Assembly: GCA_041164825.1 (NCBI GenBank)
Contig: JBEAOO010000087.1
Location: forward strand, 1-10,239
Length of the DNA stretch: 10,239 nucleotides
Reading direction: 5' to 3'
From: JBEAOO01 sp041164825
GTDB taxonomy: Bacteria > Pseudomonadota > Gammaproteobacteria > Burkholderiales > Burkholderiaceae_C
Shown here in pieces: positions 5,547-10,239 of this stretch (position 1 is its first letter; the number at the start of each line of letters is the position of its first letter). Both the position numbers and the translations under genes were made by a program. The notes beneath the pieces were generated by a model. That model searched no databases, was not told the DNA's origin, and was given only the letters and a program-made list of their open reading frames with translations.

Positions 5547-6659
5547 ATGACCGTGCAACGCTCGCTGATATCGCCCACGGCCAGCCCGGCCTTGCACCGC
5601 GCCTTGCTCAAGAAGCTGGCCTTGCGCGGCGGCGTGCCCGGTCAATTGGGTGAGCTGGAACCGCTGGCCGTGCGCCTGGGGCTGATTCAAGGCACGCTCA
5701 AACCGCGCTTTCGCACGCCACAAATCGTCTTTTTTCTGGCCGACCATGGCTTGGCGGTGGACGGGGTGGCGCGCGCGCTGAGCGCCAGCACGGCTGAAAT
5801 CGGCTTGGCGCTGCTGCAAGCGCGCTCGCCCGCCGCGGTGTTTGCGCGCAATGCGGGGCTGGAGTTGTCGGTGGTGGACAGCGGCATGGCCGAGGTGCTG
5901 TCACCGCACCCGCGTTTGCTGGCGCGCAAGATCGCGCACGGCTCGCGCAACACCCGCTCCACCTCGGCCATGTCGCTGGAGCAAACCCATGCGGCCATCC
6001 GCGCCGGCATGGAAATCGCCGATGGTTTGCCCGGCAACGCGGTGGCGTGCGCCGGTGTGGGCGTGGGCGCTGACGAGAGCGCGGCACTGGTGCTCTCGGC
6101 CCTCACGGGCGCGCCGGTGATGGACCTCGCCACGGCCTCGCCCGACGTACCGGCCTCGCAATTGCAACACCTGCAAGCGGTGCTGCAAACCGCGCAAACT
6201 CGCCACCGCGAGGTGCACGACCCGGTGGAAATTTTGGCCGCGTTTGGCGGCTTCGAGATGGCGATGATGGTGGGCCTGATGCTGGTGGCCGCCAGCAAAC
6301 GCTCGCTGCTCGTGGTAGACGGCCTGCCCGCCTGCGCCGCATTGATGGTGGCCGCGCGCATCGCGCCGGCCGTGACCGACTACTGCTTGTTTTCGCGCAG
6401 CCACCGCCACGAGGGGCTGGACCAAGGGCTCGACTTGTTTGGCAGCAGCGCGCTGATTGAGCTGGGGCTGGAGAGCATCGATGGCACGGGCGCCACGCTG
6501 TCGTGGCCCTTGATTCGCTGCGCGGCGGCCTTGCTCACCGAGGTGGCCGAAGGCGCTGATCCCGGCCCCTCGCAGCCCTTGGACTTTCCGCCCACCAACT
6601 ATTTGGTGCCCGGCGAGCTCGCTGCCGACGAGCGGGCCACACCCAGCCGCCCCGGCTGA
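5547..6659 (+). CDS. CobT-family phosphoribosyltransferase homologue with altered catalytic motifs
   Basis: The 370-residue sequence aligns along its length with CobT, which joins nicotinate mononucleotide to dimethylbenzimidazole for the lower ligand of cobalamin. Conserved blocks are VFFLADHGLAVDGV (61-74, where CobT has FAGDHG), KIAHGSRNTR, MSLEQTHAAIRAGMEIA, DPVEILAAFGGFEMAMMVG, and APAVTDY. Two active-site regions differ. CobT has EMGIGNTT where this protein reads AGVGVGADES (169-178), losing the glutamate; the C-terminal GEGTGA reads IDGTGA, with Asp312 where CobT has its catalytic Glu. No other cobalamin gene is in the window. It may use a different base, or have changed function, so I give no symbol. 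The start ATG 5547 has no visible Shine-Dalgarno. Its stop is 21 bases from the convergent gspC stop. The motif comparison is from memory. Confidence 0.85.
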   Translation: MTVQRSLISPTASPALHRALLKKLALRGGVPGQLGELEPLAVRLGLIQGTLKPRFRTPQIVFFLADHGLAVDGVARALSASTAEIGLALLQARSPAAVFARNAGLELSVVDSGMAEVLSPHPRLLARKIAHGSRNTRSTSAMSLEQTHAAIRAGMEIADGLPGNAVACAGVGVGADESAALVLSALTGAPVMDLATASPDVPASQLQHLQAVLQTAQTRHREVHDPVEILAAFGGFEMAMMVGLMLVAASKRSLLVVDGLPACAALMVAARIAPAVTDYCLFSRSHRHEGLDQGLDLFGSSALIELGLESIDGTGATLSWPLIRCAAALLTEVAEGADPGPSQPLDFPPTNYLVPGELAADERATPSRPG

Positions 6660-6680
6660 GACGCCCGTGCCGCGCGGTCC

Positions 6681-7265
6681 TCAGGGCGGCGGCGAACCGG
6701 CGGGAGCGCCACCTTGCTGTGGCGGCGGCATGCCTGCGGGCATGGGCGCAGCACCCATGCCAGCACCCACACCCGCGCCCGGCACAGCATCAGGCGCCAT
6801 GCGCTGCGGCGGTGGCAGGCTGCCGGTGGCGGCGGCCGACAAAGCCGGCATGTCCAGGGTCAACGCCACCTCGCCCTGAGGCGGGCCCAGCTTGACGCTG
6901 CGCTGGCTGAGCGACTTGATCACCCAGTCGGCGTCGAGCGCGGCACCCACGGCATAAGGCCGCGGCGGCTTGCCGTCCACAGCGATCAGCGCCAAGCCAG
7001 CGCTGGAGCCCGACGAGGCGCTGGGCGCCATGATGCCGGTGAGCTTGAAACGGCTGGCCGCTTGCGGCGCGGGTGTGGCCGCCGTGGCCACGGGGGCTGC
7101 CGCCCCCAGCAGGCGCGACACATCGCCCGCCAACGCGACCGACTCGCCCACCAGCACGGTGTTGGCTGGCGCCGAGGGCGCGCGGGCGCCCAGGCGCAAC
7201 GACCAAAACGCGACGCTGGCGGCCACCAGCGCCCAGACAACAAAAGCAGACAATCGAGCAGGCAT
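6681..7265 (-). CDS. gspC: GspC-like T2SS inner-membrane protein (type II secretion protein N / PulC N-terminal type)
   Basis: The 194-residue protein has a very short cytoplasmic start, one membrane helix (about 7-23, AFVVWALVAASVAFWSL), a periplasmic linker, and a homology-region domain (about 71-128) with FKLTGIMAP, LALIAVDGKPPRPYAVG and a V..KLGP ending. GspC links the inner-membrane platform to the GspD secretin. No PDZ domain is present; instead the tail (about 145-194) is a Met/Gly/Pro-rich low-complexity stretch. This short form is, to my recollection, usual in Comamonadaceae. ATG 7265 puts the helix near the N-terminus; an in-frame GTG at 7292 would add nine residues. GATAAT at 7272-7277 lies so close that the ATG could be at the transcript's first base. 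It is divergent from gspG with a 61 bp gap, and no gspD follows it. Confidence 0.85.
   Translation of the reverse strand: MPARLSAFVVWALVAASVAFWSLRLGARAPSAPANTVLVGESVALAGDVSRLLGAAAPVATAATPAPQAASRFKLTGIMAPSASSGSSAGLALIAVDGKPPRPYAVGAALDADWVIKSLSQRSVKLGPPQGEVALTLDMPALSAAATGSLPPPQRMAPDAVPGAGVGAGMGAAPMPAGMPPPQQGGAPAGSPPP
6739..6761 (-). repeat. Hairpin in the 3' coding end of gspC
   Basis: GGCATGGG (6739-6746) and CCCATGCC (6754-6761) form a perfect 8 bp inverted repeat with a 7-base spacer, and the palindrome GGCATGCC lies beside it (6727-6734). They fall in the codons of the Met/Gly/Pro tail. Since only 21 bases separate the gspC and cobT-like stops, this could influence transcript ends, but codon repetition explains it equally well. 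Confidence 0.45.
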
Positions 7266-7326
7266 TCGTTGATTATCATTGAAAGCCTTCACCACCTGGG
7301 GCCCTGCGGGGCCACCGTGCTGCACC
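7266..7326. promoter_or_regulatory. Divergent control region gspC / gspG
   Basis: Only 61 bases separate the two start codons. The AT-rich patch 7270-7280 offers TATCAT (7274-7279) as a plus-strand -10 and GATAAT (7272-7277 on the minus strand) as a minus-strand -10. These overlap, so the two promoters would compete. No good -35 is visible for either. A 5 bp hairpin, GGCCC/GGGCC (7300-7313), lies in the gspG leader. No clear Shine-Dalgarno precedes gspG. Confidence 0.4.
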
Positions 7327-7785
7327 ATGACACTCGCCTTGCGCCCCCCAACGACTTTGCGCTGCGCTGCGCGCCGCGCCCAGCGTGGCTTCACGCTGAT
7401 TGAGCTGATGGTGGTGCTGGTGATCATTGGGGTGCTGGCCGCGTTGATCGTGCCGAACGTGCTCAACCGCACCGACGACGCGCGGGTGACCGCCGCCCGC
7501 ACCGACGTGGGCAACCTGGTGCAAGCGCTCAAGCTGTACAAGCTCGACAACCAGCGCTACCCGAGTGGCGACCAGGGTCTGCAGGCCCTGGTGGTCAAGC
7601 CCACAGCCGGCACCATCCCGCCCAACTGGAAGCCCTACCTCGACAAGCTGCCCAACGACCCCTGGGGCCGCGCCTACCAATACGCCAACCCGGGCGTGAA
7701 GGGCGAAATCGACGTCTACAGCCTGGGCGCCGATGGCGTGGTGGGCGGCGAGGGCAACGACGCCGAGATTGGCTCCTGGCAGTGA
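7327..7785 (+). CDS. gspG: T2SS major pseudopilin GspG
   Basis: GspG is the main subunit of the pseudopilus that pushes substrates through the secretin. The 152-residue precursor has a 21-residue leader ending RG; GspO should cut before Phe22 and methylate it. The mature N-terminus FTLIELMVVLVIIGVLAALIVP carries the conserved Glu5 (Glu26) and forms the membrane helix. The globular part shows the T2SG signatures: YPSGDQGLQALV, the NDPWGRAYQY block (Asp111-Pro-Trp-Gly) and IDVYSLGADG..GG..NDAEIGSW, which forms the calcium-binding end. ATG 7327 gives a leader of normal type; the frame stays open to a TTG at 7279 without support. It is first of a plus-strand operon G-H-I-J-K and ends 34 bases before gspH. 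Confidence 0.97.
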   Translation: MTLALRPPTTLRCAARRAQRGFTLIELMVVLVIIGVLAALIVPNVLNRTDDARVTAARTDVGNLVQALKLYKLDNQRYPSGDQGLQALVVKPTAGTIPPNWKPYLDKLPNDPWGRAYQYANPGVKGEIDVYSLGADGVVGGEGNDAEIGSWQ

Positions 7786-7819
7786 CCGCAGCTTGGCCCA
7801 CTGGCCAGCGCACCCCTTG

Positions 7820-8290
7820 ATGCCCGCCACGCGCCTTGACCCCGTGCCGAGCCGCGCTGCGGCGCGCGGTTTCACGCTGATTGAAATGCTGGTGGTGATG
7901 GCCTTGATTGCCATCGCCTCGGGCATGGTGAGCTTGGCCCTGCGCGACCCAGCGGCCAACCAGCTTGAACAAGAAGCCGGCCGCCTGGCGGCACTGCTCG
8001 AATCGGCGCGCGCCGATTCGCGGGCCTCGGGCCTGCCCACCACCTGGGAGCCGCGCAGCCCGGTGGCCGGCGAGGACTTTCGCTTTGTGGGCCTGCCGGC
8101 ATCGAGCGGCTTGCCCTCGCGCTGGCTGACGCCGGGCGTGGGCGCCGATGTGCTGGGCGCCCGCGCCGTGACGCTGGGGCCCGAGCCCGTGATTGGCGCG
8201 CAGCGTATTTTGCTGCGCCTGGACCAGCGCCGCCTCACGCTGGCCACTGATGGCCTCGGCCCGTTTGTGGTCAGCCCGAGCGATCAGTGA
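7820..8290 (+). CDS. gspH: T2SS minor pseudopilin GspH
   Basis: The 156-residue precursor has a 17-residue leader ending ARG, then FTLIEMLVVMALIAIASGMVSLAL, with Glu5 of the mature protein at Glu22. The position between gspG and gspI and the length fit GspH, a minor pseudopilin that joins the tip complex to the GspG filament. The globular domain shows the GspH-type core: QLEQEAGRLAALLESARADSRASG followed by beta-strand-rich sequence. I chose ATG 7820 because it gives a typical leader; no Shine-Dalgarno is visible, and the open frame extends to 7733 inside gspG. The stop codon overlaps the start of an eight-codon mini-cistron (TGATG at 8288-8292). Confidence 0.92.
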   Translation: MPATRLDPVPSRAAARGFTLIEMLVVMALIAIASGMVSLALRDPAANQLEQEAGRLAALLESARADSRASGLPTTWEPRSPVAGEDFRFVGLPASSGLPSRWLTPGVGADVLGARAVTLGPEPVIGAQRILLRLDQRRLTLATDGLGPFVVSPSDQ

Positions 8291-8316
8291 TGCGCGACGA
8301 AACGAGTGCCGCATGA
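8290..8316 (+). CDS. Possible eight-codon coupling mini-cistron between gspH and gspI
   Basis: The reading frame MRDETSAA starts on the TGATG that ends gspH and stops on an ATGA that begins gspI. Ribosomes leaving gspH could reinitiate here and be delivered onto the gspI ATG. No Shine-Dalgarno is visible for either start. A peptide function is unlikely; the value is in position. It may be chance. Confidence 0.3.
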   Translation: MRDETSAA

Positions 8317-8711
8317 GGGCCGCCATGCCGCGCCTCGCCGCCCACACGCGCCAAAGCGCCGCCGGCGGCTTCACGCTGATCGAGGTGCTGGTGGCGCTGG
8401 TGATCGTGGCGGTCACGTTGACGGCGAGCATCAAGGCCGCGGGCGCGCTGTCCAACAACGCGCAGCGGCTGCTGGAGGTGAGCCAGGCCCAGTGGTGTGC
8501 CGACAACCAGCTCGCCGCGCTCAAGCTCAGCAAAACCTTTCCGGGCACCGGTGACATCGACTTCACCTGCCAGCAGCTGGGCCGCGACTACCCCGGGGCC
8601 CTGCAGATCCGCCCCACGCCCAACCCCAACTTCCGGCGCGTTGATGCGGTGGTGCGCAACGCCGACAACCAACCGGTGCTGACCGTGACCACCATCGTGG
8701 GGCGCTACTGA
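8313..8711 (+). CDS. gspI: T2SS minor pseudopilin GspI
   Basis: The 132-residue precursor has a 19-residue leader ending AGG, then FTLIEVLVALVIVAVTLTASIKAAG, with Glu24 as mature Glu5. GspI starts the tip complex with GspJ and GspK. Its body holds the family features ADNQLAALKL (a GspI hallmark close to W.A.NQL), a Cys in FTCQQLGRDYPG, and the ending VLTVTTIVGRY. I chose ATG 8313; a second in-frame ATG at 8325 would shorten the leader to 15 residues. No ribosome site is visible, which suggests coupling to gspH through the mini-cistron. The stop overlaps the gspJ start by one base (TGATG at 8709-8713). Confidence 0.94.
   Translation: MRAAMPRLAAHTRQSAAGGFTLIEVLVALVIVAVTLTASIKAAGALSNNAQRLLEVSQAQWCADNQLAALKLSKTFPGTGDIDFTCQQLGRDYPGALQIRPTPNPNFRRVDAVVRNADNQPVLTVTTIVGRY
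8366..8399 (+). repeat. Direct repeat copy 1 (gspI pseudopilin helix)
   Basis: These 34 bases match 8743-8776 in gspJ at 33 positions, with 24 identical in a row at the end (8376-8399). They encode the prepilin cleavage site and first helix turns, so shared selection explains the likeness at protein level. Identity also at synonymous positions is higher than to the gspG and gspH copies. Confidence 0.8.
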
Positions 8712-9364
8712 TGACGCGCCTTTTGCAGCGCAGGCGCCTGGCCGGCTTCACCCTGATCGAGGTGCTGGTGGCGCTGTTCATCATGTCGCTGCTGGCCCTG
8801 ATGGGCTGGCAAGGCGTGGACAGCATCGTGCGCACCCGCGAGGCCAGCCAAGCCCGGCTGGAGCAAACCCTGAGGCTCAACACCGTGCTGGCGCAATGGG
8901 AGCAGGACCTGGCCGCGTTGCAAGAAACCCCGGTGCTGCCCGCACTCAATTTTGACGGCGCCACGCTGCGCCTGACCCGGCGCGCCAGCGGCGGCCTGCA
9001 GGTGGTGGCGTGGCAGTTGCAGCCCGGCCTCACCCCGGCCGATGGCCAGCGCTGGGTGCGTTGGGCCGGCCCGGCGGTGACCCAAAGCGGCGACCTCAAA
9101 AACAGCTGGCAACTCAGCCAGCAGTTGCAGACCAGCACGCAACTCACGCCCCTGGAATTGGTGAATGGCGTCACCCAATGGCAGCTGTATTTCTTCCGTG
9201 GCAACGCCTGGAGCAATGCGCAGTCGAGCGCCGGCACCGCCAGCAACGGCACCACCACGGCCTTGCCCAGCGGCGTGCGCCTGCTGCTCAGCTTCAGCGG
9301 TGGGAGCAGCCACTTGCAGGGTGACTTGGTCAAGGACGTGGTCTTGGGGCCGCAGCTGCCATGA
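8711..9364 (+). CDS. gspJ: T2SS minor pseudopilin GspJ
   Basis: The 217-residue precursor has a short 12-residue leader MTRLLQRRRLAG, then FTLIEVLVALFIMSLLALMGWQG with Glu17 as mature Glu5. Length and content fit GspJ, the largest E5-containing minor pseudopilin, which packs with GspI and GspK at the pseudopilus tip. The stretch LNTVLAQWEQDLAAL after the helix is typical of the family, as is QLYFFRGNAWSNA near the end. The start overlaps the gspI stop by one base and its stop overlaps the gspK start by four (ATGA at 9361-9364), so translation of I, J and K is probably coupled. Confidence 0.95.
   Translation: MTRLLQRRRLAGFTLIEVLVALFIMSLLALMGWQGVDSIVRTREASQARLEQTLRLNTVLAQWEQDLAALQETPVLPALNFDGATLRLTRRASGGLQVVAWQLQPGLTPADGQRWVRWAGPAVTQSGDLKNSWQLSQQLQTSTQLTPLELVNGVTQWQLYFFRGNAWSNAQSSAGTASNGTTTALPSGVRLLLSFSGGSSHLQGDLVKDVVLGPQLP
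8743..8776 (+). repeat. Direct repeat copy 2 (gspJ pseudopilin helix)
   Basis: Partner of 8366-8399, offset by 377 bases. Recombination between the copies would delete 377 bases and leave an in-frame gene with the gspI leader on the gspJ body. Confidence 0.8.
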
Positions 9365-10239
9365 CGCCTCGCCGCCCGCCCTTCGCCCCACGCCAATGCC
9401 AGCGCGGCGCCGCGCTGCTGTTGGCGATGATTTTGGTGACGCTGGTGACCACCCTGGCCGCCGGCATGGTGTGGCAGCAATGGCGCGCGGTGCAGGTGGA
9501 GGCGGCCGAGCGGGCCCGCTCGCAATCGGCGTGGATTTTGTCGGGCGCGCTCGATTGGGCGCGGCTGATCTTGCGCGAAGACGCCCGCTCCGGCGGCGCC
9601 GACGACCTCACCGAGCCCTGGGCCACGGCGCTGGCTGAGATCCGCCTGTCGACCTTCTTGGCCGCCGACAAAAACAACAACGCCGACGACAGCGGCCCCG
9701 ACGCCTTTCTCTCGGGCAGCATCACCGATGCACAAGCCCGCTACAACCTGCGCAATTTGATCGTCGTCGACAAGCTCGCCCCGGCCGAGCTGCTGGTGCT
9801 GGAGCGCCTGCTCGATGGCGCCGGCCTGCCGCGCAAGTGGGCGCTGCAAATCGGCCAAGGCCTGCTCGACGCCACGCTGGCCAACACCAACGGCCAGGCC
9901 ACCACCGACGACAGCAACCCGCCGCTGCTGCCACAAAGCGTGGCGCAGCTGGCTTGGTTTGGGCTCGATGCCGAGGGCCTGCAACGCCTGGCGCCACTGG
10001 TGGTGCTGCTGCCGCAGCGCACGCCCATCAACCTCAACACCGCCTCGCGCGAGGTGCTGGCCGCCGTCATCAACACCGACCTGAGCAGCGCCGAGCGCCT
10101 GGTGCAGGTGCGCCAGCGCAGCCCTTACAAAGATTTACCCGGTGCCGCCGCCCAACTGCCCGCCACCGCCGTGCTCGACCCCGACCACGTCGACGTGAAG
10201 AGCAGCTTTTTTGAAGTGCGCGGCCGGCTGCGCCTGGGC
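9361..10239 (+). CDS. gspK: T2SS tip pseudopilin GspK (partial, C-terminus beyond window)
   Basis: The first 293 codons are present. The leader ends QRG at residue 16, and the mature protein begins AALLLAMILVTLVTTLAAG. Mature position 5 is Leu, not Glu: this loss is the mark of GspK, which caps the pseudopilus and does not need Glu5 to pair with an incoming subunit. The GspK body follows with ARYNLRNLIV (about 129-138), a helical insert, and INLNTASREVLAAV (about 223-236), the helix-hairpin-helix-like SAM motif region, then FFEVRGRLRLG. KNNNADDSG at about 102-110 is an acidic polar loop. Most of the usual 300-340 residues are here, so about 10-50 are probably missing. It overlaps gspJ by four bases; gspL and gspM would be expected next. 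Confidence 0.95.
   Translation, partial: MTPRRPPFAPRQCQRGAALLLAMILVTLVTTLAAGMVWQQWRAVQVEAAERARSQSAWILSGALDWARLILREDARSGGADDLTEPWATALAEIRLSTFLAADKNNNADDSGPDAFLSGSITDAQARYNLRNLIVVDKLAPAELLVLERLLDGAGLPRKWALQIGQGLLDATLANTNGQATTDDSNPPLLPQSVAQLAWFGLDAEGLQRLAPLVVLLPQRTPINLNTASREVLAAVINTDLSSAERLVQVRQRSPYKDLPGAAAQLPATAVLDPDHVDVKSSFFEVRGRLRLG

Noticed and set aside
7266..7292. A GTG start for gspC nine codons upstream
   Set aside because: The ATG at 7265 puts the membrane helix at the position usual for short GspC proteins; the GTG has only a poorly spaced AGG.
8563..9984. A 473-codon minus-strand open frame across gspI-gspJ-gspK
   Set aside because: It is antisense to three overlapping genes with clear family motifs; length comes from the high GC content.

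Overview
The window looks like chromosomal DNA of a betaproteobacterium of the order Burkholderiales, most likely family Comamonadaceae. The evidence is high GC content, a Porin_4-type general porin with a strong AAGGAG ribosome site, a Coq7-type ubiquinone hydroxylase, a two-ACT biosynthetic threonine deaminase, a DUF3047 lipoprotein, and a type II secretion (T2SS) cluster with a short gspC-like gene pointing away from gspG. The genus cannot be fixed from this sequence. I see no tRNA, rRNA, CRISPR array, transposase or prophage gene.

Left part (1-2213): a DUF3047 lipoprotein gene cut by the window edge and an outer-membrane porin, both on the minus strand. They are separated by a textbook TTCG-loop terminator. 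The porin leader carries a long bulged stem. A 270 bp region separates the porin from the divergent coq7.

Middle (2214-6659): coq7 (plus; ubiquinone synthesis) converges on an OsmC-family thiol peroxidase gene (minus). Next comes a gene-free stretch holding what I read as a compact small RNA gene of about 104 nt, with its own promoter, three hairpins and an intrinsic terminator. It contains nine bases identical to the anti-Shine-Dalgarno tail of 16S rRNA. Then come ilvA (threonine deaminase, first step of isoleucine synthesis) and a CobT-family gene whose usual catalytic glutamate motifs are changed.

Right part (6681-10239): a short gspC-like inner-membrane gene on the minus strand, and divergently from it gspG-gspH-gspI-gspJ-gspK on the plus strand, the last cut by the window end. 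These encode the pseudopilus: major pseudopilin GspG, minor pseudopilins H, I and J, and the tip protein GspK, which lacks the usual Glu5. Genes overlap by one or four bases, and an eight-codon mini-cistron bridges gspH and gspI. The products would form the periplasmic piston of a T2SS whose secretin, ATPase and platform genes lie outside the window.

The most interesting observation is the putative 16S-tail-mimicking small RNA at about 3599-3702. The divergent CobT homologue and the coupled pseudopilin operon follow.
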